Assembly (NCBI GenBank): GCA_017311315.1
Contig: CM029620.1
Coordinates: forward strand, 4,453,779 to 4,517,778
Direction: 5' to 3'
Source: Dendrocalamus latiflorus
Lineage: Eukaryota; Streptophyta; Magnoliopsida; Poales; Poaceae
Length of the DNA stretch: 64,000 bases
Shown here: positions 11,146-19,857 of the stretch, one piece after another
How positions within the stretch are numbered: the stretch's first letter is position 1
How the letters are laid out: every line of letters starts with the position of its first letter
Notes under the pieces: generated by a model
Told to the model about the DNA's origin: nothing
Databases searched by the model: none
Seen by the model: only the letters and a program-made list of their open reading frames with translations
Program-made: the position numbers and the translations under genes

Positions 11146-11329
11146 ATGAATGGCCATGGAGATGTAGCCACAGTAGATAGTATGCACATGCAAAGCATTA
11201 AATACTAGCATATTTGATAGAGTCAGCCTCTCAGTCAGCTTGTTATATGAACAGACTATACTGTTTACTGTATGTGATATGGCACCTTCATTCAGCCAGT
11301 AGCAGGCTAAATTATTAGCCTTGCTCTTA

Positions 11330-11535
11330 GGCCTCCCGGTAACATAGATCTCGGTGGGCACGAACCGAGGCGCGCACAAGACAGCAAGCCTGCGAGAATC
11401 TAACCGAGTAGAAGCAGAAGGGAAGCGCATCGCATGGCAGACCGAGGAGCGCACGAACCGAGGAGCGGGCAAGAACGCAAAATGCGAAGGAGAGAGACGC
11501 CTCGCGGAGACCAAAAGGCAGAATGGATGACTTGC
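11330..11535. repeat. Local duplication, copy 2 continued
   Basis: This resumes the ~322 bp unit after the Harbinger-like insertion: 'agatctcggtgggcac' here matches 'agatctccgtcggcac' at 8129, and homology runs to 'cgcctcgcggag' and just beyond. It is then interrupted by the MULE, whose 10 bp target duplication forms its last bases (11526-11535). Sequence resumes at 17649. Confidence 0.75.
11526..11535. repeat. MULE target-site duplication, left
   Basis: GATGACTTGC directly precedes the left TIR and is repeated exactly at 17639-17648. MULEs usually make duplications of 8-11 bp, most often 9. Confidence 0.9.
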
Positions 11536-11827
11536 GAATTTTTTGTACGGATAATCCGTTTTTTATTCGAAAATACATAAATATACCCGCGACAACATTT
11601 TTTACAAAAATAATCTCCAGTCGCCACCCCATTGGGCGACTGCTGCCTTTCGCCCAACCGGGAGGCGACATTTAGGGAATCTGTGTACCGTTGGGCGACT
11701 TCTTCAATCGCTTTACGGTTGAGCGACTGCAATTGCAGTCGCCCAACGGTTGAGCGACTGCAATTGCAGTCGCCCAACCGTAGGGCGACTGCAATTATGC
11801 CGCCTATTACCCCCGGGCACATTCCCC
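11536..11827. repeat. MULE left terminal inverted repeat
   Basis: This matches the complement of 17349-17638 with only scattered substitutions and short indels. It contains two copies of a perfect 20 bp palindrome, GCGACTGCAATTGCAGTCGC (11723-11742 and 11754-11773), embedded in 'gcgact' and 'agtcgc' repeats. These are possible transposase-binding or promoter elements (inference). Confidence 0.9.
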
Positions 11828-12195
11828 GTGAATTTTTAGAGTTTTATCAATTTTGTAGTTTTAAACTGGAAAAAATATGGTATAGTTGTAATAAAAGTTT
11901 ATGTTTATTGTATGTTGTAGGTGCATTTAAAATTTTGAGGAAATTTTTTTAAGTACAATTGACTGTAGAACGTTTGATATATACATTGGTATGTTTTAAG
12001 GGTTTGCAATCCGCGTGAATTTTGTATGTTTTGTCAATTTTGTAGTTATAAACTGCGTAAAAATCAGATAAATTTGTAATAGAAGTTTATGTTTAATGTA
12101 AGTTGTAGATGCAAAAAAAATTTTGGTAAATTTTATTAGGCACGATTGACCGTAGAACGGTTGATACATAAAGTGGTAAGTGATGTGACCAGTGG
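11827..12195. repeat. Direct repeat, 187 bp, two copies, inside MULE
   Basis: 'cgtgaatttt' starts units at 11827 and 12014. Shared words include 'caattttgtagtt', 'aagtttatgttta' and 'gaccgtagaacg' or 'gactgtagaacg'. Copies are roughly 80% alike by eye. The array is non-coding and lies between the left TIR and the 3' end of GRF gene 1. Confidence 0.8.
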
Positions 12196-12274
12196 CATGT
12201 GTGGAACTCTGTAGTTGTAATGTTCAGAACTCCACCGCTAGTCGTAACATGCCTTAGGAATTATTACATTTTGT

Positions 12275-12881
12275 CTACTGGGTGTAGCGTGGTTGTTTGC
12301 CCTTTTTGTCGCGCCCTGAAGATGGCTCCGCTGCATCCTTCTTCCTGTCACTCTTGGTCTTGAGAGCTGCCTCACGAGCTTGAAGCTCTTCCTCCTGACG
12401 CTTGATGGCTGCTTCACGCAGACCTAACTTCTCCCGCCTCCTTTGCAGCTCATCCTCCTTGCCCTTAAGACGGATTTGGTCCACCCTCACGCGACGCTCT
12501 TGCTCATGCCGCATTTGTCGTTCCACCTCGCGAGCCTGATCCATCTTGACAAGGTATTGTCCTTTGTTTTCCACCTCGCGAGGGTTCCGTGGCCATGCCG
12601 GCGGCACCTGATCCACCCATTCGATGAACTTGCAAGGCTATGTGTGTCGTGGTAGATGTCATGGATAAAGTTGAAGAACGATAACGAGAAACAAAGGATT
12701 TAGTTGTCGTCGTTACCACGAAGTCGTCATCCAGGTCTGGACATTTGAAGTACCTACGGCCGTAATAGGCTCGTGGTAGTGGATCCGTCCAGACGCACAG
12801 CATCATCCTAAAACCGCAATGGCACTTCGGACGCTCATGCCACTCCGGCACTCGAAAAGGGTCGGACCTCCAGGAAGACAT
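12275..12881 (-). CDS. MULE accessory gene 1: GRF zinc finger plus coiled-coil protein
   Basis: Two exons: 12881-12717 (55 codons) and 12637-12275 (121 codons including stop), giving 175 residues. The donor is gtg|gtaacg and the acceptor acatag|cct, in phase 0. Residues 18-63 form a GRF-type zinc finger with ligands C20, C22, C47 and C57 and the aromatic tail F59-x-x-W62. Residues 80-160 are a highly charged Arg/Glu/Lys-rich coiled coil, followed by a basic tail 'DKKGKQPRYTQ'. GRF fingers bind single-stranded DNA or RNA in several nucleic-acid enzymes (family knowledge); a role in transposition is inference. The intron lies inside the finger, at a place equivalent to that of gene 2, so the two genes probably arose by duplication. 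A TATA-like 'acataaagg' sits about 70 bp upstream. No stops or frameshifts were seen. Confidence 0.75.
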
Positions 12882-13405
12882 TGTTGTGTAGTAGTATTGT
12901 GATGGCTTGAGGAGGAGTTGTGTTGTGGTATGTAATACATGTGATGCCTTTATGTAGGCAGGTGAACTGGTGCAGTGGGCATAGTCCATGGAGAGTACAT
13001 ACGAATCTTTTCGCTTTTTCAGGCTTTTCAGATGCCAGTGTAGCAATAAATGTCCCTCCGTAGGCTTTTCAGATGCCAGTTTATGTAGGCTAGGCTTTTC
13101 AGAGGCCAGTCTATGTAGGCTAGGCTTTTCAGAGGCCAGTCTATGTAGGCTAGGCTTTTCAGAGGCCAGTCTATGTAGGCTAGGCTTTTCAGAGGCCAGT
13201 CTATGTAGGTTTTTCAGAGGCCAGTCTATGTAGGCTTTTCAGAGGCCAGTCTATGTAGGCTTTTCAGAGGCCAGTCTATGTAGGCTTTTCAGAGGCCAGT
13301 GTAGCAATAAATGTCCCTCCGTGTTGCTATAAGTAGCACGGTTGGGGTCCCATGACATTGTAAATCGAACAAAGAAGAACCATCTCTTTCGTGGTGAAAT
13401 ATACC
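12882..13405. promoter_or_regulatory. Divergent promoter region between the two GRF genes
   Basis: The 524 bp gap between two outward-facing start codons holds TATA-like boxes about 70-80 bp from each: 'ctataagta' at 13327-13335 for gene 2, and the complement of 'cctttatgt' near 12948-12956 for gene 1. Between them lies the minisatellite at 13020-13301. The word 'agcaataaatgtccctccg' occurs at both edges of the array (13042 and 13302). This suggests shared regulation of the two genes. Confidence 0.6.
13020..13301. repeat. Minisatellite, 25/30 bp units, 10 copies
   Basis: The core 'ttttcagaggccagt' (or 'gatgccagt') occurs ten times. The units from the second to the sixth copy are spaced 30 bp, and the remainder 25 bp; the 30 bp form has an extra 'taggc'. 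The regular spacing and its position between divergent TATA boxes suggest enhancer-like or factor-binding repeats. It is not a CRISPR array: there are no unique spacers and the context is eukaryotic. Confidence 0.85.
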
Positions 13406-14018
13406 ATGTCAGAAGCCGAGGGGCCAGTGGGATTTGGGTCACCGAAGGACGACATTCCCTTAGAAAGGAGGGATATGTTCGGTCCACAGTACCGATTGAT
13501 ATCAAGTCGGCGTGCTCAACCAGCGTGGCCGAAATGCAGACACAATGAGTACGCGGTCGTCCAGATCTTGGATTCCCCGAACGATGGCGGGCGACGTTTC
13601 TTCCGATGCTCACGCTCCGGGGTACAAATTAGTAATATTACATTTGTTATTGCTTATGGACCCTCAAAGTTTAGCGTCCTTTGTTTTGCAGATGGCAAAA
13701 TGCGACTTCTCCCGCTGGATCGACCCTCCTCATGAACGATATGTTGATCGTTATGTGGATACATTGTGGGCTCGAATATGGGACTTGGAGTACCGAATGG
13801 AGAGTCTCACTGAGGAGAACAACGACCTCCGCGAACAGATGCAACGGGAGAGGGGCAACGAGGAGGTCGTGAATATAGGAAGCTCTTACGATCCCATATG
13901 TTGCTGCGCGAACCCGAGCTGCATATGTGCATGCCACTCCCACGACGGCCAGCCACGTCCGAGGCGGCCCCCCCAGCAATTCTCCATGTGGGTGCCACGA
14001 GGCTCGTTTGGCATGTAG
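13406..14018 (+). CDS. MULE accessory gene 2: GRF zinc finger plus coiled-coil protein
   Basis: Two exons: 13406-13621 and 13692-14018, with GT-AG boundaries (ggg|gtacaa, tttgcag|atg) and phase 0, giving 180 residues. The GRF-type finger covers residues 42-82 with ligands C44, H46, C68 and C76 and the tail F78-x-x-W81. A predicted coiled coil follows at about 90-125 ('EYRMESLTEENNDLREQMQ'). The C-terminal part holds an unusual Cys/His cluster, 'CCCANPSCICACHSH'. The arrangement mirrors gene 1 (finger split by an intron, then coiled coil), but only the finger aligns clearly. Its 3' end converges on the transposase gene. The first exon could start at other in-frame codons, but the ATG at 13406 lies about 70 bp past the TATA box. 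Confidence 0.72.
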
Positions 14019-14382
14019 GTAACGAGGGTTATGGTTGTGTCGTATTTTATTTCATGTATTTGTTGATGTGTTGATGCTGTGGCGGTAGGACTGTTGTGTT
14101 AAGTAAAATTGTTGGGTGTAGTACTTTCCATAGATCCTGCATGTGCAATGTATGTGTTGTTTCGTGTTGTAAGCCCTCTTTTGTCATCTCGCAATAAATG
14201 ACTCTATGTAGGCACTTTAGAGCCTGTAGTTTCGTAATAAAAGTGGATTCGTAGGCACCAATAAATTGCAATACTTAAAAGGGAAACAGTACGTTCAACG
14301 AAATAAGTTCATTACAGAAAACGGATGTAACATACAAGGTTTACAAATGGTACATGAATTATAGCATGCATTACAACACCAA
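14019..14382. other. Convergent 3' region of GRF gene 2 and the transposase
   Basis: Several AATAAA-type signals occur near 14192, 14237 and 14263, as expected for polyadenylation of the rightward gene. No further gene is seen. Confidence 0.45.
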
Positions 14383-17088
14383 CTACTGATCCGGAAATGC
14401 ATTGCATCGTCTAGCTGTGTGCCCCTCCTGACCGCATCGCCCACAACGTGCACCAGAGGTTCCAGCTTGTGATTCGTCCATGTCGTTTCTAATACGTCGG
14501 CTCTGTCGCCGACCCTTCCCACCCTTCAGCATGTTAATATCCGGAACCCAAGTCCTCGCAGAAATGTCCAAAGTGGTGAAGTTTCCCACCGCCCTGAACC
14601 CCCGGAGCTCCCCACACCAAGCTTGCAGTATTCTCTCCTTGAAAATGTACTCGGACATGAAGTTGGAAGGATCCATGCCCACCGTTGCGCATGCAGCGAG
14701 GACATGAGAGCATGGCTTGTGTAACAACTTAAGCTTGTTGCATGTGCAGCTAGGTTCGTTTGCATGATCTCGAAGACATACCTCGTGAGTAATAAGTGAA
14801 CGAGATGTCCCAAATCCGGCTCTGTCACGGAGTATCACCTCGAAACGATGCTCCCTGTTGCCCATGACATGCACTGTGTGCAATTGACCCTTCTGTGCCT
14901 TCGTCTCCATGTACGCAGTAATTTTTGACGAATACAGGGCTCCGGGATTGGCCGCATGAAGCGAGGCACTCGCGTGCCTCTCCCTGAAGTAGCGGATTGT
15001 GCTGTGAAGAACACCTTCCACGATGGCGACAAGGGGCTGAGAACGGAGACCTCTGAGAACCCAATTGTACACCTCGGCAAGGTTAGTTGTCATTATTCCG
15101 TACCTTGCGCCATCCGTGTCGTGCAACAGCGACCACTTCTCCAATGGTTCCCCCTCGATCCACTGCGAGAAGCACTTGATGTTTCGCGCGCTCCTCCTTC
15201 TTGAACCACTTGGGTTAGACTCATCGATTGCTGGCAAGCATTGTGGTTGTGCCTCCCCAGGAGTGACCGGCCCCTTGCTCCTCTCGTCGACGTTCTTCCT
15301 GGTGTGCTCATCCAACAACCCCCATAAAGCATCAAATTTTCTCTGCTGGTTCTGCCTAGCCAGCCTCTTGAATAGCTTCATCAAAGATTGTTTCGGGAAT
15401 TGCTTGAAAAAGTTTGCCCCTAAGTGACGACTGCACCACCGGTTTCTCATGTCCGGCCAAAAAAAGGTCTCCTCAGGGTCTTCTTGAAGTTTTCGTATCG
15501 CCTTCATAATACCGGCGTGGCGATCATGGATTATGCACACACCAGGACGGGTGCCTACAACTCCACCCCTCACATGTCTGAGAAACCACAGCCAGCTCTC
15601 ATAATTCTCACTCTCCACAAATGCAATGGCCAGCGGCAATATTTGATTGTTACCGTCAACGCCTATGGCCGTCAGGAGCTGCCCTTTGTATTTGCCTGTC
15701 AAGAAGGTCCCATCTATTGAGATAACTGGCAGCATGTGTCTGAATGCTTCAATGCTAGCACCAAATGCAAAGAATGCTCTCTGCAACACTGCAAATCCCG
15801 GTGGACTTATGGACGGCTTGTCGTGCACCGCGATGTACGTGCCCGGGTTCCTTTGCTGCAACACCTTAAGCATACGAGGAAGGTTATCGTACGCCGCTTC
15901 GAAAGTGCCAAAACGTTTTTCCAACGCCTTTTGCTTGGCACGCCACGCCTTCGCGTAGCTAATCTTATACTTGAATTTATTCTCAATAGCTAGCATAATA
16001 TGTGTGGCCGCAACATCTTTCTTCTCCACTATCTCCCCATACATCAAATTGGCTATAAATCCGGACGTAAGGTTACGATGCCTCGCCAAGACTGTGTTTA
16101 GAATGCAGGAGTGCGGCTCCACCTTGGACACAATCCAGTGAGTCTCATACTTGGGTCTACGTGCGTGCACCCTAAAAGGACAACCAGTCTGCTCGCACTT
16201 CACAGTGTACTGCTCCTGGCTTGATTTGACGACGCGAAATGTCCGTTGCATTGAAAGGGCCCAAAGTTTGATGGCATCCTGCAGCGCTTCCTTGTCAGCA
16301 AACATAGCATGCACCCGAACCTCTGTTTGATGATACTCCCATGGCGATTCATGCTCATCATGTGCGGAAACACCCTCCGCATTATACTGGTTCCATTCTT
16401 CGGGGATAGGAACTTCTTCATCATCGGAACTGTCCTCCTCGTCGTCCTCTACAGCTTGCTCTTCATCCCATGCCCTCTGGTCATCAGATTCCATCTGATG
16501 CACGATATACTCATTATGCTCTCCTTCATCAGCTTGCCCAGTTCCCTCTCTATAGCTTGACAGCTGTAACTCTCCTCCATGTACCGCATCGGCTTGCCCA
16601 GTTCCCTCTCTATAGCTTGACGGCCTTAACTCTCCTCCGTGTACCGCATCGCCTTCATCACGAGCAACTTCATCAGCTCCACCGACGTGCGGCCCGCCCG
16701 AGGTGCTAGCACCTCCCGAAGCATAGGCGGACGCACGAGCTTGCGCAGCTGCTTGTAGTGAGCACGGTTGCACAAGCAGGACACACTCGTATCCACGGCG
16801 CCGGCACCCTTGCACAAAGCCCTTCCACGAAGCAGAGCGCACCAATGTCTTCAACTCCCATCTGATGTCAGTGGAAGACCGGCTCCAAAGCCCTTGCACA
16901 ACGACGCTGCACACCTCGGGGTCCAATGAAAAACTCTGGGTCAGCCAATGCTGCACATCTGTCATTCGAGCATTCTCGTCATCCGGAAGTACGAGAGTGA
17001 CTTGCGGAAAATCGCTCAAATCCACACCAGTCGGACCTTCACGAATCATTCCAACACCATAATACACTCTCAATGTAGTACTGGCCAT
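14383..17088 (-). CDS. MULE transposase (mudrA-like), intact, 901 residues
   Basis: One uninterrupted exon encodes the DDE transposase expected to cut and join the TIRs in the nucleus. Residues 1-110 form an N-terminal domain common in plant MULEs. Residues 145-250 are acidic and include a tandem 20-residue duplication ('DAVHGGELRPSSYREGTGQA' and its near-copy). A MuDR-type DNA-binding zinc domain covers about 255-330 (C298, C303). The catalytic core runs from about 440 to 680, with candidate catalytic D459 (in 'ISIDGTF'), D522 (in 'IIHDRHAG') and E672 (in 'MTTNLAEVYN'). A SWIM zinc finger (C781, C783, C793, H795) and a C-terminal CCHC knuckle (C882, C885, H890, C895) follow. Length and domain order match full-size family members. 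No stop or frameshift was found, so activity is plausible. Confidence 0.93.
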   Translation of the reverse strand: MASTTLRVYYGVGMIREGPTGVDLSDFPQVTLVLPDDENARMTDVQHWLTQSFSLDPEVCSVVVQGLWSRSSTDIRWELKTLVRSASWKGFVQGCRRRGYECVLLVQPCSLQAAAQARASAYASGGASTSGGPHVGGADEVARDEGDAVHGGELRPSSYREGTGQADAVHGGELQLSSYREGTGQADEGEHNEYIVHQMESDDQRAWDEEQAVEDDEEDSSDDEEVPIPEEWNQYNAEGVSAHDEHESPWEYHQTEVRVHAMFADKEALQDAIKLWALSMQRTFRVVKSSQEQYTVKCEQTGCPFRVHARRPKYETHWIVSKVEPHSCILNTVLARHRNLTSGFIANLMYGEIVEKKDVAATHIMLAIENKFKYKISYAKAWRAKQKALEKRFGTFEAAYDNLPRMLKVLQQRNPGTYIAVHDKPSISPPGFAVLQRAFFAFGASIEAFRHMLPVISIDGTFLTGKYKGQLLTAIGVDGNNQILPLAIAFVESENYESWLWFLRHVRGGVVGTRPGVCIIHDRHAGIMKAIRKLQEDPEETFFWPDMRNRWCSRHLGANFFKQFPKQSLMKLFKRLARQNQQRKFDALWGLLDEHTRKNVDERSKGPVTPGEAQPQCLPAIDESNPSGSRRRSARNIKCFSQWIEGEPLEKWSLLHDTDGARYGIMTTNLAEVYNWVLRGLRSQPLVAIVEGVLHSTIRYFRERHASASLHAANPGALYSSKITAYMETKAQKGQLHTVHVMGNREHRFEVILRDRAGFGTSRSLITHEVCLRDHANEPSCTCNKLKLLHKPCSHVLAACATVGMDPSNFMSEYIFKERILQAWCGELRGFRAVGNFTTLDISARTWVPDINMLKGGKGRRQSRRIRNDMDESQAGTSGARCGRCGQEGHTARRCNAFPDQ

Positions 17089-17212
17089 TAATGATGTATG
17101 CCTAGATGTATGATTGAAATTTACGACATGTCAAATAACATGGGAGTTGAAGACTGTAAATACAACATAATTACAAAAAATACCTGGATCCAAATCGATG
17201 GAATAGCTTCGA

Positions 17213-17318
17213 CTTCTTCTTCCTCCCTCACCTCCTCTCCTTCTCTTCTCTCCTCCTCTCCTCCCTCTCTTCTCCTCTTCTTTTCTTCCTCTTCCTCCTC
17301 TCTTCTCTCTGGGCAGAA
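17213..17318 (-). promoter_or_regulatory. Polypurine (GA-rich) tract upstream of the transposase
   Basis: On the transposase strand this is about 100 bases of nearly pure GA-rich DNA between the right TIR and the start codon at 17088. Such GAGA tracts are common in plant core promoters and leaders and can bind BPC-type factors (established knowledge). A role here is inference. Confidence 0.45.
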
Positions 17319-17348
17319 TGAGGGAATAACGATTTCTGCGCAGAACGA

Positions 17349-17638
17349 GGGGAATGTGCCCGGGGGTAATGGGCGGCATAATTACAGTCGCCCTACGGTT
17401 GGGCGACTGCAATTGAGTCGCTCAACCGTTGGGCGACTGCAATTGCAGTCGCTCAACCGTAAAGCGATTGAAGAAGTCGCCCAACGGTACACAGATTCCC
17501 TAAATGTCGCCTCCTGGTTGGGCGAAAGGCTGCAGTCGCCCAATGGGGTGGCGACTGGAGATTATTTTTGTAAAAAATGTTGTCGCGGGTATATTTATGT
17601 ATTTTCGAATAAAAACGGATTATCCGTACAAAAAATTC
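17349..17638. repeat. MULE right terminal inverted repeat
   Basis: This is the inverted partner of 11536-11827. It probably also carries the transposase promoter, since the gene reads away from this end. One of the left-end palindromes is shortened here (a 'gcaattgagtcgc' variant), the clearest difference between the two TIRs. Confidence 0.9.
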
Positions 17639-17648
17639 GATGACTTGC
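17639..17648. repeat. MULE target-site duplication, right
   Basis: Exact copy of GATGACTTGC from 11526-11535. Host sequence resumes with 'ctcgcggag'. Confidence 0.9.
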
Positions 17649-19070
17649 CTCGCGGAGTCCGTTGGACAGGTGAACGGCAAAGTCAAACCCACCCAGAGGA
17701 GCCGCGCCGCAGCGAAAAACAAGTGGGGCACAAGCGTCAGCGAGACACGACGAGTACAGCGGCGTGCCAAAACAAGCGCACAGGTGAGAACCATCCCGAA
17801 GTGATCAATCCACGATGGTCACGGTTTCGATAGCTGGCTCTCTCTCGAAGCCAAGAAAACGCATCGGCCCAGGGAGGAACCAAGGCAACCCGGCTGAGCA
17901 CAGAAGAAGGCACCAGGGAGAAGGCGCGCAAGCACCGGCAGCACCTGGAGACCGCGGGCCATTATTCGGTCACCTGCCTAAGGCCCCGCTCGGTGAGCTA
18001 AAAAGTTGAATTTACACTGTAGTTGGTTGAAATTACACTGTAATTGAAGGTGACTTATTTGACGTAATTAGATTTTAAAAAATCTAAAAATAAAAAATAT
18101 GTTAGCTTATCACGATCAACGCGAACGAATACGAGAAAAAAGAACCGGTAAAAAAGCTCAAAGAAAACCAAAATTTTAGAAAAAGATGAAATTTATAAAT
18201 AGTTAAAAATAATCTAGAAGCCAAAAGCTCAGAAATGAGCAGGGAGCGCTCATAACATACGTGGACACACGTCAGCACAGGAGCGAAAAACTACACGTGG
18301 CGTGGACGGTAAGCCAGAGAATCCCAGATTTAACATATATTTGGTTCGGTGCTGAAATTTTGTTAGTATCCTTTGCAATCACCCTACGTGGTATATTAAT
18401 GAACGGCTTTTATTTTGGGCACCAAATCAATCTAAAAAATTCTCAAAATATTCAAGATATACTTCTCAATTTAATCTACCATAAAATTTTCAAGCTCAAA
18501 TTCATGTAACGTTAAGAATAACAACATTGAGAAAAATCTGACAATTATCAATCCAAAGGAAAAGGGAAAAAGAGAAACACAAATGCAAACTTATTATTAT
18601 TTTTTCCTCTAACACATTTTGAATTTGTAGTTGAAATTTTAAAGGGTTCTATAATACTCTACGGGCTACATCCATTTGTTTCAAAGGTTTTCATGTTGAT
18701 TTGTTTCAATGTTGATAGTGGTTTATAGTAACATTTATTCCCCCTTTTTCTGGTTATCACGAACTCATTGGTCATTGTGCTATTTGGCTAACAACCCCAA
18801 CTAATTTTGGAGATATTTGCAAATGATTGGTGATGTACGTACTATGTTAAAACACATCGAATTTGACCCAAAGGAACCTACAAAGAACTTAAAATGGAGA
18901 ATGTGCAAAAATGAACAACATCAAATGCCAAAATGGAGATTGGATGTGAAAATATGAAGCCGGAAAGCTCACTTGGCCAGTGCCAGGACCCCATTGATCA
19001 CCCTTTTGGTCCACTCCGCGCTAGCCCATGCCCGATTTGGAAAGTCCCAAGCAAAAGGAAAGAGAAAGTT
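17649..19070. other. Host flank of the MULE and intergenic DNA
   Basis: The first ~340 bp are GC-rich and rich in 'cagcg' and 'ggcaca' words; they continue the interrupted duplicated unit but have no partner in copy 1. The rest is AT-rich. No gene is supported. Confidence 0.4.
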
Positions 19071-19857
19071 AATACTATGCCACTGAATAACGCCTGGTTC
19101 TATAAATTATCATTAAATAACACTATCTCTATTATATATTATTGAATACACTAAACTTCTATTATATACCACTACCGTTAGTGCACCATTAGTGGAGGCC
19201 GTTATCTTCTCAAAAAAGACCAAAATACCTTTACTCAAAGACCAAAGATCTGATTTATTTAAAATAGCAAACTACCTACAAAAATTATGAAAATTCACAG
19301 AGATGTTGTTTAATATGTCAGTGAGCTAGGAAAAATATTTTAAGGGACCGTTCAAAGAAAATTTTTAAATTTTAATTTAAATGCTACTATTTACAAACAG
19401 AGACTAAATGAGGTCAAACAATTCTGGAAAATTCTCACATGCTCATAAGATGTCACATAGTTACAAAAATATATATGATTTTATATTTTTCTATAGTGAA
19501 TTTGTCCCAGTTTATAGAATAGCTCAAATAGGCTGATATTGGAATTGAATTTCAAAAATGGACCAAATGGAAGGGTCAGTTTATGAAATTTTATATTTGA
19601 CTTGTACACTACCCCAATGATCCACCAAAAAAATTTAATATTTTTTCCTAAGCCAATTTTCCCTATATTTAATTTTTATCACAATGACATATTTGAACTA
19701 AAAGCAAAATCATCTTTTTCCAGAGGCAAATGAACCCCGATTGATGGTAATGGCATATAATTGAATAATTTTGCAATTTGATGGCATATAATAGAGAGAG
19801 TATTATTCAATAGTAATTCATAGAATCGGATGTTATTCAGTAGCATATAATCAATTT
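19071..19857. mobile_element. Inverted-repeat (fold-back) element, ~0.8 kb
   Basis: About 65 bp at the left ('actatgccactgaataac' onward) matches the complement of about 65 bp at the right ('gttattcagtagcatata'), including internal 'ctctattatat' blocks, with roughly 80% identity. Such long imperfect ends are typical of a MITE or solo DNA-transposon derivative. No target duplication was identified with confidence and there is no coding sequence. Confidence 0.6.

Larger units (their letters stand above)
8433..11326. mobile_element. PIF/Harbinger-like element, non-autonomous, 2.9 kb
   Basis: The element starts GAGCAAGTATAGTAATG and ends with CTTGCTC, flanked by TTA at 8430-8432 and 11327-11329. 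The terminal seven bases are inverted, and subterminal 'cagcaggctaa' and 'ttagcctgctac' motifs also correspond. Comparison with the uninterrupted copy at 8101-8130 confirms that exactly this segment is inserted. No transposase is present. The interior looks like host gene sequence: a GC-rich leader with a splice donor, introns and short exon-like frames. It may be a Pack-type element carrying captured gene parts. Confidence 0.7.
11536..17638 (-). mobile_element. Complete Mutator-like element (MULE), 6.1 kb, three genes
   Basis: Long terminal inverted repeats (11536-11827 and 17349-17638, about 290 bp) begin GAATTTTTTGTACGG at both ends and are flanked by a perfect 10 bp duplication, GATGACTTGC (11526-11535 and 17639-17648). 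Inside are a transposase gene (minus) and two small zinc-finger genes that diverge from a shared repeat-rich promoter region. The near-identical TIRs, perfect target duplication and uninterrupted transposase point to a recent insertion that could be autonomous. The gene order from the left end is GRF gene 1 (leftward), promoter repeats, GRF gene 2 (rightward), transposase (leftward). Gene 2 and the transposase are therefore convergent. Confidence 0.92.

Noticed and set aside
13020..13301. CRISPR-like regular repeats
   Set aside because: There are no unique spacers, units abut directly, and the locus is in a plant transposon. It is a minisatellite; the 81-residue repeat peptide read through it is not a gene.
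17098..17643. 181-residue open frame across the MULE right TIR
   Set aside because: It runs through the polypurine tract complement and TIR repeats opposite to the transposase, and has no recognisable domain.
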